Source of the DNA: Luidia sarsii
Taxonomy: Eukaryota; Echinodermata; Asteroidea; Paxillosida; Luidiidae
Assembly: GCA_949987565.1 (NCBI GenBank)
Contig: OX465101.1
Coordinates: 26,486,911 to 26,550,910 of the forward strand
Direction of reading: 5' to 3'
DNA length: 64,000 nucleotides
A program made the position numbers and the translations under genes. Below are positions 1 through 36,029 of the stretch, piece by piece. The notes under the pieces were generated by a model. The model had not been told where the DNA came from. It saw only the letters and a list, made by a program, of their open reading frames with translations, and did not search any database. How positions within the stretch are numbered: the first letter of the stretch is position 1; each line of letters begins with the position of its first letter.

Positions 1-282
1 TTATATGCTATCTTTTATAACAGGATTGTATTGTATTGTATTAATTCACTGTGCATTTTGTAAACGAGTTGCAGCATTGAAATAAATGTCCAAGTAATAA
101 TAATAATATTCCATTACTCTTGGGCAGTTGTCGAAAGCCGATATTGCCGTCCGCAATTTTTTTTTTTTTTTTTTTTTTTTTAACCAGTGAAAGTGTGTGA
201 AAAAAGTCAATCACAAGGCCCTGCTGAGTGTTTTATAATGGACTTCACTCCAGTCTTCGAAATTAGTGGGCCTGAAAAATGT

Positions 283-24272
<23,990 letters not shown>

Positions 24273-26331
24273 TGAACCAGTTGATGAACCAGTCCCACCA
24301 AGCGTTACATCTTAGTGCTGTCAGTACTTTGTATGCCGCCACCTTTGACCCCTTAGCTGGGGGTATCTTCATGGAGTTCCCTGGGAAATCCGGTGAAATT
24401 CCAAATGACGCACTGTCGTGCACATTGCACACGAGTGCACGGGGCATCGTACCAGCTTTCCCTCGCTCTGAGACTTCAACCATGTCTGCAATATTTATTT
24501 TCCAAAATGGAGGACTTATGGTGGGGAGCAGTCACTCCAGTTGCTTTTCAGAAAGGAACGGAGTGTGTGGATGCTGCACTTTGAATGTCAGCTGCTTCAA
24601 TGCTCAAGTTTCTCTGTTTTGCTCTTCAGGTTTCTTGGGACTTGTGGTCCCGTAGTCCCCACCAAAGTATGCTGAATGTACGAGGACCATTCGCTTCATT
24701 TAAAGTTTGAATAAAAATGTGGCAAAACTGCTCACTGACTTAAAAGACGGTCAAAATGTATATCTTAAAAATTCCACGGGCCTGACTTTTCGATCCATCG
24801 GGACCTCTGAGAAAGGTCCATATAAGATTGAAACATCTGGCCCTGTAAACCATTTTTTTTCTTTTTTCGGGAGGCAAAAAAACTTCCTCAAAACCTTTAT
24901 TATTATTTTTTGGGGTCAAGGTGACAGAGAACTGAAAAAGATGCTGGCATTGTTTTGGTTTTTTTTGTTTGGTTTTTTTACTATTTGCTTTTTCAGTATC
25001 AAATTATCTCAGACTTTCTAAGATTGAATACTCTAATCCCTCTAATGGGTTTTTACAAACTTGGTAATACGCTGGCTAGCCTTGAGTCAGGAACAGTGCT
25101 GAATAAAAAGTGTATTGTAACTGCAGAGACTACGGAGACCCGAGGTAGAGACTGCATCAGCTGTGGTAGTAGTAGTGAGGGTAGCAGTGGTGCCAAGTAA
25201 AGGGACTCTTTTCCGAGTAGTGTTCTGAGAAGAAAGAAGGGGATCTTTTCAGAACCACACTCAGTCACAAAAGTGCACTCTCTTTACACGGTGTCCGCAA
25301 ACCACACTATTGGTACGTCCACCATGATGCATAGCCAAGAGTCTTATGTAGCTTTTATAGTAATAACTGCTCACGTCAGATGAAGCAGATTTGCTATGAA
25401 AATTTCCTCTGCATTTTTTGCATTTGGAAAGTTGACAATCTGACTCATGTATCTCTATAGGATATTCCTTTCGTTTAATTTTGTTTAGAGTGTTGCTTGT
25501 GTTGTTGTGGTATCTTTTGTACACTGACTTTTCGGTCAATTTTAGATTTTAAAGAAAGGATTCCGTGAAGAGAGTGAAACATGATGTATGTTTTAAAACT
25601 TTGCCTTTCAGAGATTAATTTTTATATATATATATATATATATATATGAAAGTGAGTTGAAAAAAAAGGTGAAATTTTGTTGATTTGCGTGTACCTGTAC
25701 AGTATTATAATTTCTTCGATACATTCTGCATCCTAGTTACCTAGGTGATTTCTAATTTGGCTCGGATTACAAGAAAAGTGATTTTCAGTATTTTGGGGGA
25801 CTAGACATCAACAAAGTGTACCAATATTTTGTTGTTGACAAAAATGAAGATTAGTACTAAAAAGGGTGTTTTCATTCCATGTTTCCTTGTTACTTCTTTA
25901 TTTTTTTTGGGGGGGGATTAGAATTCCCAGACTGGTCTTTCTTCAAATGGAAGTATGTAATGTTGAAAACTGATTTGATTTGTGGTGTGAGTTTTTTTCA
26001 CAATGTGCTTTTTGCTTCAAAATATGAGCATTTTTGTTTTGCCCATACAGAAAAAAGGGTCTACTTAATTGTGCAACTGTGTTCTTCAGAATGCATCTTT
26101 GTGTAATAATGTAAAGTGTTGGCTGACGTTATTTTCCCACCATGCGAATGTTACATTTTAAAATTAAGTTTCCACTTCTGTTTGAAATACCTAAGTCGTG
26201 TATTTGTTTACGGGGGTATTTTTTACAAATCCCCTTGATGTTTTGCCAAATGCAGTCTTTTTTCTTACAGCCCGATATACATATCATGTCTTTTACATTA
26301 TTCTGTTTTTCTTTCCTTGTAATAAATTCCA
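24273..26331 (+). other. Probable EML 3' UTR and downstream sequence
   Basis: No coding exon is seen. AATAAA occurs at 24710-24715, but next to a dispersed repeat (cognate of the foldback family, about 24715-24845), and again at 26321-26326. A (TA)n run lies at about 25620-25648. Which signal is used cannot be told from sequence. Confidence 0.45.
25620..25648. repeat. (TA)n microsatellite
   Basis: Run of TATATA downstream of the EML stop, probably in the 3' flank. Confidence 0.85.
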
Positions 26332-28253
26332 GTGACAATCTACAAACTTGCACGTTGTTCATTTATTTAAAAAAAAAAAAACCACCTTTACAGACAGAAG
26401 CATCACAGAGGTTAAAAAAACCTTAACAAAGAAAATACAGGTTGAAACATTGCAAAAATATTACTTTTCATTTTCATTAGAAATATATGTACAAGAAATT
26501 TGCTGTAAGAACAGAAAGAGAAATGAATAAGCAAAATGCCACACAAATAGTAAACTTGCGTGTAAATAGTAAACTATCTTTAAACATCGATTGGGTCCAA
26601 ACTATGGAATAATTTTGTTTTAAAAAAATTGGCAAATGCAGAGAAATATATAGGCACCAAAGTCAATAAGAAAAATACACATCACAACAAACTTCAGTGA
26701 TTACATAGGAGCAAAAAATAATACTGGCTCGTGTGTCAATAATCCCTTTAAATAGAATAAATATTTCCTTAACATACGTATAAGTATTCCTGTTCCGTTT
26801 TGAATTATATCTGACCTGAATGTGCATGTGTATTACACATAGTTACCGGTATACAATTTAAGTACTTGAATCCACTTGAATGTTTTCCCTTTTTGAACGA
26901 AAAAGTGGTCATTACTGAGACAGAGCCTTGAGAAAAGTGTTCTAAAGATTAAAGTATGAAGTACGGACAAGTTTGCGGGTACCGTTACATACCGGTACAG
27001 AGAAAGGATCTGTTCATGCGGTTTGTAGTGCTAACGATCTCAAACATATTCCAAACATCCTCCTAATTTTATTCCCAATTCTTTTCCCGGCTACTTGTTT
27101 TCAATTAACGGAATGCTGTGGATAAGGGATTGTACATTTCAATACACATGCATATAAATTTCATCAGCATAACACTTTACATACCTGCTCTTCAACTTTT
27201 ACATGATGAATGAGTACACACACTTAAGATTACGACATTATTACATTGTGTATTTATTGGCAAACGATCTTTACTATTAAATAGTAGTAATTGTGTCTAT
27301 GGGCCTTCTAAAAGTGGGTCAGCTTTTATACATTATCATATTTAAACCCTTACCAAAGCCTTAGACCACGCCAGTACCATAGGTAGTTCTGATTGTCGCA
27401 CCTTTGCCACAATATTTTGTAATATTTGAAATGCCACAAGATTTCAATGATACGGCCGCAGATAAGGCCACTGCCTGCCTGCCACCTTCGGAGCAACGTG
27501 CCTAGGCCAAACCCTCTCCTTTCTAAGTTTGGCTGATTGAGTGTAATTCAAAATAGTTCAACCTTTCTGTAACTGTTGTCACTGCCTGGTCGGTGCCCTG
27601 TGGTTGGCTTTTTTGTAGGGTTTTGTGGACTATCCTTTGGCCTCATTTGCCTCGGGTGACTTGGGATGGAATGTTGACTGGCCACATCACTGAGACGCCT
27701 TTGTACCACTGGCCAGCGGTTGATTAGGGGCATGGTTGCCAGGCTGCGGCGGTCTTTGGGCTCCTGCTGGTGCTAGGCGGCGGCTGCTGCTAACAATATG
27801 CTGTGCAATTATGCTGCCTTTTACAGGGTGGCAACTGCCATAAACAGAGCGGTGCCATTTCAACAACGTTCCTTTCTTTTTTTAAGTGCTGCAAAGTTTA
27901 ATTGCGTACGTGCGTCGCTGTGTTTTCAGCAGAGTCAACCCCCACCCCCCTTAAAAAAAAATAAAAAGCAAAGAAAAAAATAGACTTGAAATTTCTATAA
28001 AATTCCTTTGTACAGTGCATCCAATCAAATCGGGCATACTTGATTTTGGTCTTGTCCAATAGAAGACTTGCTGGGTGTCGTCAGAGGAGAAGCAATACAA
28101 CTCTGGGGTGGTTTTACACACACAAGAAAAAGAAGAAAAACTCTTTGATATTGCAGCAGAGACGGATGAGAACGCACCATGCATCTTTACACTCCTCCTC
28201 TCTCCGCAGACGATAGTTCTCCTCGACCTCGCTCTCCTCTCCGGTGTAGACCT
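26332..28253. other. Intergenic, convergent 3' ends
   Basis: AT-rich sequence between the EML 3' end (+) and the docking-protein gene (-). No exon seen. On the minus strand ATTAAA (27897-27902) and AATAAA (27253-27258) are candidate poly(A) signals for the latter gene. Confidence 0.4.
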
Positions 28254-28385
28254 TCAGGCTATGCCGGCACTCTTGAGCACCTCCTCCCGCTTTGTCTCCC
28301 TCTCGGCCACCATCCGGGTCAGTTCCTCTAGCATATGCTGCAGGGGATCCGTGGGCTTGTGGTAGACAATCTCGGCCGTCAGGTG
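28254..28385 (-). CDS. Docking protein exon 2
   Basis: Acceptor cctttgcag, then HLTAEIVYHKPTDPLQHMLE, then ELTRMVAERETKREEVLKSA, ending GIA and TGA. The KPTDPLQHML motif forms the second docking helix; the tail is a charged helix. Confidence 0.87.
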   Translation of the reverse strand, partial: HLTAEIVYHKPTDPLQHMLEELTRMVAERETKREEVLKSAGIA

Positions 28386-29950
28386 CTGCAAAGGGAGGGG
28401 GGGGGGCAAGTGTTAGCTCTTTGTCTTTGTTTGAGGGGAAAAGCCAGCAAACCGAGGGACGCTCGAACTCACAGTGACGTCTGCTGTTGAGCACTTATCA
28501 CAGTGATTATCTTGACGCCCTCCCCCCCCCCCCCACTCCTCTTCCCAATGGTGGGAACTGGAATTGATGATGTCACACACAGCCCCACCACATACCCGAA
28601 CCTGCCAGCACATCTTGATGTCAGTGATTTGCGTACATCAGTTCAGTTGTGAATCAGTCTTTCGGCTTGTCAGATGGGAGAGACCTCTTCTCAATCGACT
28701 GAGGGGAAATTTCTCCTCTTTCTCTCAAATGTGAGTTAAGTTAACCTAATGACCACTAATGAGTATTGAGTATTAGAATAGATCTGTGATTCTCACTGAA
28801 TCCAACGGTGGGTGCATGGGACAGTTTCACGGCTGTTTTCGTGGTAAAATCTGAGGATTTCAGCCGGGGGTAGTCGAAAAAAATCGTTAGTGGAAGACTT
28901 TCCCATTAGAAATAGAAGATCCTTCAACTTCAAGACTTCATTCCTTGAACCCTTTACTAGTTGCGGACTTGCGGTAACCGTAACCCTCATCCTCCCGAAG
29001 GTCGCGACCTTCGGAAGGATGAGGGTTACGGTTACCGCAACTAGTACTTTAGTAGAAACTAGTACTTCTAGAAGTAGTACTACTACTATACTAGTAGTAG
29101 TACTACTAAAGTAGTTAGTACTAATAGGGTTCAAGGAATAAAGCCTTGAAGTTGACAAGTCACCCTTTTTTATCAATGTTTTTTTTAAATCCGATAAAAA
29201 AAGGGTGACTTGTTGGGTCCAAGTTACTCGGACTTTACCTTACTTGGCCATCGGAGTAAAACAAAATGACCAGTATTGGAATATGTAGTGTAATTCTCAC
29301 TGAATCCACAATGGGCGCGTGGGACGGTTTCACGGGTGTTTTGGGGGGTAAATCCGGGGATTTCGGTCGGGGGTATTTTTCAAAGATGACATTACCACAT
29401 TTCAAAGCCACTGTGCTTGGACCCAGTACAGTCACCCGTCCCTCAAAATTTCAAAATTCGATAAAAAAAAAGGGTGACTTGTCGGGTCCAAGTTACTCGG
29501 ACTACTTCAAAGTTCAAAGTACTTGGCCTCTAACTTTGCCTGACCACGATCCACTCCGTGCAATCATTCGCTTATCGCCCCCAAGCATACCTGGAATATC
29601 TGCATGACGTTGTGTTTCTCCATGTACTTGACAGAGCGCGAGTACGGGTCCTGCAAGGGTGGCACGTACTTGAGCTGATCCCGGTCCTCGTCATCGCTCG
29701 CCAGCTCCTTCTCCAACGACTCCATCTTCTCGCTCAGCGTCTCCTCCGGAGGAGGAGGAGCCGGGGCGCCATTTTCCGCCGCCCCGGCCTCTCCGTTCTG
29801 TCCCGGCGTCCCCTCCTCAGCAGAGAAGGTCCCCTCCGTCAATAGGACAGGTTGTGCCGACGGCTGGCTCTCGGTATTGGGCACCTCAGGCTCTGGTATG
29901 GCGACTTCCAGTTCCAATTCCATAGTTGTCGCGTCTATGGGGGCTGCCAT
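28254..29950 (-). CDS. RII-alpha/TEX55-type dimerization-docking protein, complete, 2 exons
   Basis: Exon 1 is 29950-29591 (120 codons, starts MAAPIDATTMELELEV) and exon 2 is 28385-28254 (43 codons plus TGA), joined in phase 0 at IFQ|HLT; total 163 aa. Residues 1-95 are a low-complexity acidic, Pro/Ala-rich tail (APPPPEETLSEKMESLEKEL, then SDDEDRD). Residues 101-150 carry DPYSRSVKYMEKHNVMQIFQ and HLTAEIVYHKPTDPLQHML, the pattern of the PKA regulatory subunit docking fold (YMxKHxIxxxF..LTxxxVYxKPxDPLxFM). The DPYxxSxxYMEKHN form is closest to the C terminus of mammalian TEX55 as I remember it. Such proteins dimerize and bind AKAP amphipathic helices, often in cilia or sperm flagella. Donor CAG|gtatgc and acceptor tttgcag fit. 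The TEX55 link is an inference; the docking domain itself is clear. Confidence 0.85.
28918..29156. repeat. Nested palindromic MITEs in docking-protein intron
   Basis: Outer arms TTCAACTTCAAG..TTCCTTGAACCCT and AGGGTTCAAGGAATAAAGCC..TTGAAGTTGA enclose an inner palindrome at about 28970-29038 (GCGGTAACCGTAACCCTCAT.., centre GGTCGCGACC) and a second inverted ACTAGTACTTC/GTAGTACTACT block. Looks like one palindromic element inserted in another. Confidence 0.8.
29156..29235. repeat. Hairpin MITE (AAGTCACCCTTTTTT..)
   Basis: Inverted arms AAGTCACCCTTTTTTATC and GATAAAAAAAGGGTGACTT around a short T-rich loop, followed by GGGTCCAAGTTACTCGGACT. Same family as 36700-36835. Confidence 0.8.
29440..29505. 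repeat. Half copy of the TTACTCGGACT MITE
   Basis: AAATTTCAAAATTCGATAAA, AAGGGTGACTTGTCGGGTCC and AAGTTACTCGGACT match the right arm of 36700-36835. No left arm is present. Confidence 0.7.
29591..29950 (-). CDS. Docking protein exon 1
   Basis: 120 codons from ATG (29950) to the donor at 29590-29589 (gtatgc on the minus strand). Ends MEKHNVMQIFQ, half of the docking helix. GC-rich, while the flanking sequence is AT-rich. Confidence 0.87.
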
Positions 29951-30118
29951 GTTGGTTTGTGTCGTTGCCGTGCGTTGTTACCTAGTAGGCGTCAAAAAGC
30001 GCCAACATAGGCGCATAACCGGCTCTGCGCTAGCGCAGTTCAATGGAGGCAGGCGGGCGCTTGCAGCGCACAATTGGGCTACGGCGGATTGGCATAGTAA
30101 CATCGATCGTAGGACTAA

Positions 30119-30359
30119 GGCCCTTTTCCAAAACCCGGCTCTGGCTTCGTCTCTGTTATCCAAAAGCTGAAATGACAGGTTGGGGTTCTTTGTTGAAGTT
30201 AAAGCTTTGGATTTTTTTTCTTCAAAACGCAGTATAACATTCAAAAACGAAGCCAAAGGCCTCCCGTTCTCATTCCTTGTATTTCAATTTTCAAAACGGA
30301 TGAAAGAACTATAGAGACAAAGCCGGAGCCTTAGCCTAAGCCGGGTTTGGAAAAGGGCC
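30119..30359. repeat. MITE with GGCCCTTTTCCAAAACCCGG ends (copy 1)
   Basis: 241 bp with inverted ends GGCCCTTTTCCAAAACCCGG and CCGGGTTTGGAAAAGGGCC. The interior has CTTCGTCTCTGTTATCC mirrored by ATAGAGACAAAGCC, so it can fold almost end to end. Further copies at 31091 and 32493. Confidence 0.85.
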
Positions 30360-30360
30360 C

Positions 30361-30780
30361 AAATTTCTACATGGGTACGGGTGCAGAACACTAAATCGAG
30401 CTCCCATTGAACATTGTACAAAAACACTTTCAAAGCCAATTATCCCATGCCCAAAAGTCTCTCAGTTCTTGAAGCTATACTTAAAATTGTAGTTTAGACC
30501 CTCATCTCTCAGATTCTTTTCAATTTTAGTGCTCTTATATAGCTGATTAGATTTTTTGCTAATTACCCCCAGAAAAAAAACACCCCAAAATGTGTAGCCA
30601 TCCAAGCCGAATTTCTGGAAGGATTTTGGGATGGACCCCTCCACTTCCACAGCCAAATAGGGCCACATTTAAAGCCAGATATGGTCCAAATTACATACCA
30701 AATTGAAGAGTGAACCCCCAGGTTGTCTTAGGCTTCACTTGTTCTACAATGTATCAGTTAATTAGCCTCCAAAGACCCCT
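30361..30780. repeat. Dispersed repeat, inverted relative to 57830-58210
   Basis: Blocks GGGTGTTTTTCTCTTGGGGTAATTAGC (as spaced matches), CCCTATTTGGCTGTGGAAGT and GGAGCTCGATTT occur in reverse orientation at 57830-58210. Diverged pair of an unclassified element. Confidence 0.65.
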
Positions 30781-31090
30781 TATTAAAAAACAAAAGTTGT
30801 GATAATCAGCTCGGCGGAGCCATCTTGGATGGATTTTGTGTGCTGCACCCACATGCTCTATGCATGGTTGGACAGACTATGGCCGTTTACGAAATGAAGG
30901 CTTAGACTCGGGCTTAATTAAGCTTCGGTCATATTCATCTCACTCGGCATAATATCACAGGCTTCTAAAAAAAACGGGTTGGTCCCAGTTTCTTGTTGAA
31001 TAGGCCTACCCTGTACCTATCAAGCCAACAAACCACAACCTAGATTTTCAGGTTTTGTCAGACGGAGACAAAGCTTGAGCCCGAGCCTTA

Positions 31091-31355
31091 GGCCCTTTTC
31101 CAAAGCCCGGCTTAGGCTCAGGCTCCGGCTTTGTCTCTGGTTCTTTCATCCATTTCAAGTACAAGACATGAAAAAAGGAAGCCTTTGGCATCATGCATAT
31201 TTGAATGTTTTACTGAGTTTTGAAAAGGAATCCAAAGCTTCAACTTCAACAAAGAACTCAACAAAGAACTCAACAAAGAACAACTTGTATTTCAGCATTT
31301 GGATAACTGAGACGGAGCCGGAGCCGAAGCCTAAGCCGGCTTTTGGAAAAGGGCC
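31091..31355. repeat. GGCCCTTTTCC MITE (copy 2)
   Basis: 265 bp with ends GGCCCTTTTCCAAAGCCCGG and CCGGCTTTTGGAAAAGGGCC. Contains a short internal triplication of ACAAAGAACTCA. Otherwise like copy 1. Confidence 0.85.
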
Positions 31356-33300
31356 GTATAGTCTTCATTTCGAAAACGGCCTGTGTAAAGTGAAGCCAAA
31401 CCCAAATGTCGCAACAGCATTGTTTGTGCACGGCGGCCCAAGTGGTACATATGTAGGCCTAGTACTAGTGCGGGTGGGCTTTTTTTTTCAAACACGTACT
31501 CTGATCATTAAGTGATAGTGATACCATCGCACCTATACACGAGTTCCTAACACGAGAAAACAAACTAAAACTATACGCCTAGGCCTAGATATTCATTCTT
31601 CTGATTTGCAAACAATATTTCGTCATCCCTAAAACGTCGACCGCAGATCTCCATCCATACTCGTACTGTCGTATATAGCTATACCCAGTCATTACTAGTA
31701 ATTCTCCTCTCGCTGTGATCCTCAGATCTCGGGTGAATTTCATGGAGGTGCTAAAGGCTAAGCCAAATTTAGCCTATAAGTTTATTACAGCAAGTAAAGC
31801 CTTTTTTTAATTTGCGAGCCAAACTTCCACTCAATTGTATTTCATGCTTATAGTTATAGCACTTAATTGTATAGGCGCCTACGTCAAAGGCAAGTTGTTT
31901 TCTAACTTAACAGATATTGAATTTTGGAGAGCAGGTTTTCGTCACTGAAATTTAGAGAACTTGATGTTTCGAACTTAGGCGGCGGCGACAACGCCTATAA
32001 ACCACAGGATTTTTTTTCCCGTACCATTCGCTATGGGCCCATATTTTGTGCACAAACAATTTACGGGGTGGGCGCCCAGTTCACGCCAATATTGTTTCTT
32101 GTTGAAGAACACTAACTCGCGCTCCAAATAATTATAGGCACCGTACAAACACACTAGGTCTTGTAACTGTACTCTTAATTTTTTGTGTCCTTTACCGTTT
32201 AGATTTTTCTTGAGTGGATTGTCTCGTATAGCCTTCTTTTCATACTCCGTTAGGTCAGATGGGTAGCTTTTCGTAGCCAACATACTGGCGGATTCTTTCA
32301 CATTTCAGTCGAAAGGCGTCCAATTGGGTTGATCGATCGCTCACCGCTGTCGTATTGTCCTCGATGCGACAATGACACTTCATGTATTGGGTATGCACAG
32401 TACATTACGTGCGCTTACTTGATTGCCCATATAGTTATTATATCAGCAGGCCACCCATTTGATCATGCCACCCATTTATTTTTAGACTGTTACACCGGCT
32501 TAGCCTTTGGCTCTGGCTTCGTCTCTGTTACTCCAAAGCTGAAAACACAGCTTGGAGTTCTTTGTTGAGTTGAAGCTCCTCATGGATTCTTTTTTTCAAG
32601 AGGCAGCCGGTAAGGCCGGCCGGGGAGCCTGACCCTACCCTAAGCCGGGTTTTGGAAAAGGGCACGTATAGTACATGTTAGTATAGAGCTTTCGATTCGC
32701 GACTGGAGAGCAGCAAAGACTTCCTACGTATATAGCCCGTTGCACACTAGACGAAATCGCCGAGGTCCCTGGCGATGAAATCGCAACCATGTCATGAAAT
32801 CGCAAATCTGTGCTGTGTGCAAGTGACCCTTGCGAAACAAATCGCCAGGGACCTTGGTTTTTGATCTCCGAGGTCCGGACCTCCTACAAAATTTCGCACC
32901 CTTGTCAAAATCGCCGTGATCGTGTGTGTGAAACGTGAACAGTGTTCGTAACCACGGACCCTGGTTTTGGCAGGGACACTGGGCATGCGCACTGCGCGTG
33001 TTTATGTTTGGAACTAGTGTTATAGCTGCGCTGGTACGGTCGGCGGGCGGACGGGGCCGACCACCGCAGGTAATCTCCGTCAACCACTCCTTGTGAAAAA
33101 CAATGCTTCTGACCGGCACTGTGTTCACCCCATTATTATCCCAATCTATATCATGGTTTCGGTAGTAAAATAAATTGTACTTTTTTTGTAGCGTAACCGA
33201 GTTCCGATCAGGCTTGAGCCTATATAGCGCAGCGTGATCGTAGTCGTAACTCGTATGCAGCCATGCGGTCGCTGTGCACGTGCACTGTGCAGTACATGTA
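31356..33300. other. Intergenic region with a truncated MITE
   Basis: A third GGCCCTTTTCC-type copy with an eroded left end lies at about 32493-32663. About 32750-32960 holds an inverted pair of blocks (GTCCCTGGCGAT.. and ..AATCGCCAGGGACC). No gene is recognised. Confidence 0.5.
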
Positions 33301-33302
33301 TA

Positions 33303-34332
33303 TCCTCCAATAACCGGTTTTCGACGATATAAGGACTTTTCTTCAAACTGAACAATGTGGACGAAAGAATCACACTAAAAGAGGTCCCAGTCACTTTGTC
33401 CACACCACAGACTATTAGAATAATCACAGAGAAGGTTGATCAAGCCTGTCACTTCCGTAAGATTACCCGGTTTTGTTGACGTCCGCGGCGCACCGCGCAG
33501 TAAGCATCGTCACCTATTTTCGTCAGTGGTGTTTAGTAAGGTGTCCCAGTGCAGCCAAACGCAAAATAAATTCTTAAAATAACTAAAAATGCTGTGTGGC
33601 ACTGTAAAATTCTTCCCTGTATGTTTTTTTTGTGTTCATCTTTGTTTTTGTTTTTCTACACTGCTTCTAACACTTTCCTCGAATCATTCATAATTTATGC
33701 TTAAAACGTATTGGTCTTGTTGATGTCTTCTTTTGTGACAGTTAAAAAAAACTCCACAATCCTCTTTCTCGCTGCTTCTTCAGTTATGACCTTTCCCAAT
33801 GTCACTCCAGAGACACATTTCCTCCTTCTTGGTACTTTCTCTAGCTGCCCTTTTATTTTTTTTATTTTTTATAAAAGCCTATTTGGCCATGTTACTTTTT
33901 GTCTTTAAATATTAATAAAAAAAATTTTTTTTAATTATATAAGCGAGACGCTCTATAGGAGGCTCCATAGTTTTTACACAGAACGGACTGCCTCAAGTTG
34001 CGTGATATATATTTTTTCTACGGATGTTGGGGTTTGTTATGGTACACTCAGATTTTTTTTAGGACCAACAATAAAGAAAACTGGAGCTTCGAAGCAACTG
34101 CCAATTTTGTACCTAGGAAAATAGACCCCAAAAGAGCAACTTTTTGAATAACACGAGTTTGGCCTACTGGCAAAGCCTTAAATTTCCACATTATCGGTGA
34201 CGGACAAGAGCAGGAAACCAACTGTAAGATACGAAGTCTGAGGTCGTTATACGGAGTTGTTTTCATAGTGCGATGTGAGTTAGAAGGCTAAGCGTCGAAA
34301 ACGTGTAGCGTCGAAAACGGGGGTTCCCACGA
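33303..34332 (+). mobile_element. 1-kb TIR element, copy A (TA target site)
   Basis: 1030 bp flanked by TA on both sides. Imperfect 23-bp inverted ends: TCCTCCAATAACCGGTTTTC at the left, and TCGTGGGAACCCCCGTTTTC on the other strand at the right, both continuing GAC. No transposase frame is visible, so non-autonomous; TA duplication suggests the Tc1/mariner or a similar group. Confidence 0.85.
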
Positions 34333-34794
34333 TACAGTTTGTGCAAAGACGTGTTGTGTCATGTCACATGTGCCGCGCGTAGGCTGGTTTCGGCCCTACT
34401 GCTCCTGTAGTGTCACTATGGCTTTACGTAGAGGCGGAAACCACACCTAGACTTGCCAACCTCGCTAACGTCGCGAAGGGAAATCGGTCATAACCAAAAA
34501 AATAATAGTGTACGCTACTCATCGTTTGTCTCCGAATGTTGTTTCCGCGTAGTTTAATATTATTCCCTTCGTTACTGTTGTGGTATGAATAGTGGTATGA
34601 ATAGAAAGAAGGGGAACACAGGCTTCAATTTGAGGGTAAAATTTTGCAATGTTCAACTTCCGATATCTCAAGAAATGAATGATAAATTCCTTCTAAAATT
34701 TTCTAGAATTCTAGAAAATACACTTTGGTTGCCCGCGAAACTTAAAACATCGCTAGTATAACTGTAATAACTAATAAACGTTAGTTATTTTAAG

Positions 34795-34931
34795 GTGATA
34801 TACAAAAATGTTGCAAACTGCTTACTGACTAAAATTACCAAAATGTAAATCTAAAATTTAGTGGGCCTGACGTTTCGATCCTAGCAGGACCTTTCTCAAA
34901 GGCAGAGTGACAAGGACAAAACAGATACATG
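34795..34931 (+). repeat. Foldback element, left part interrupted by copy B
   Basis: GTTGCAAACTGCTTACTGAC, GTGGGCCTGACGTTTCGATC and AGGCAGAGTGACAAGGACAA, then ACAGATACATGTA up to the insertion. Continues at 35973. Confidence 0.85.
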
Positions 34932-34933
34932 TA

Positions 34934-35970
34934 TCCTCCAATAACCGGTTTTCGACGATATAAGGACTTTTCTTCAAACTGAACAATGTGGACGAAAGTA
35001 TCACACTAAAAGAGGTCTCAGTCACTTTGTCCACACCACAGACTATTAGAATAATTATAGAGAAGGTTGATCAAGCCTGTCATTTCGGTAAGATTACCCG
35101 CTTTTGTTGACGTCCGCGGCGCACCGCGCAGTACAGTAAGCACCGTCACCTATTTTCGTCAGTGGTGTTTAGTAAGGTGTCCCAGTGTAGCCAAACGCAA
35201 AATAAATTCTTAAAATAACTCAAAATGCTGTGTGGCACTATTAAATTCTTCCCTGTATGTTTTTTTGTGTTCATCTTTGTTTTTGTTTTTCCACACTGCT
35301 TCTAACACTTTCCTCAAATCATTCATGATTTATGCTTAAAACGTATTGGTCTTGTTGATGTCTTCTTTTGTGACGTTTAAAAAAAACTCCACAATCCTCT
35401 TTCTCACTGCTTCTTCAGTTATAACCTTTCCAAATTTCACTCAAGAGACACATTTCCTTCTTATTGGTACTTTCTCTAGCTGCTCTTTTATTTTTTTCAT
35501 TTTTTTAAAAAAGCCTATTGGGCCATGTTACTTTTTGTCTTTAAATAATAATAAAAAAAAATATTTAAAAAATTATATAAGCGAGACGCCCTATAGTAGC
35601 CTCCATAGTTTTTACCCACAACGGACTTCCTCAAGTTGCGTAATATATTTTTTTTCTACGGATGTTGGGGTTTATTATGGTACACTCGGATTTTTTTTAG
35701 GACCAACAATAAAGAAAACTGGAGCTTCGAAGCAACTGCCAATTTTGTACCTAGGAAAATAGACCCCTAAAGAGCAACTTTTTGAATAACACGAGTTTGG
35801 CCTACTGGAAAAGCCTTAAATTTCCACATTTTCGGTGACGGACAAGAGCAGGAAACCAACTGTAAGATATGAAGTCTGAGATCGTTATACGGAGTTGTTT
35901 TCATAGTGCGATGTGAGTTAGAATGCTAAGCGTCGAAAACGTGTAGCGTCGAAAACGGGGGTTCCCACGA
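34934..35970 (+). mobile_element. 1-kb TIR element, copy B, nested in a foldback element
   Basis: 1037 bp, very similar to copy A, flanked by TA at 34932-34933 and 35971-35972. The flanks 34800-34931 and 35973-36020 rejoin into continuous foldback-family sequence (..GATACATGTA | CACGAAGGAAGG..), which proves the insertion and its ends. Confidence 0.9.
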
Positions 35971-36029
35971 TACACGAAGGAAGGGGGGAGAGTGAATAGC
36001 TAGGACACGGACACGGACACGTTAGTTAT

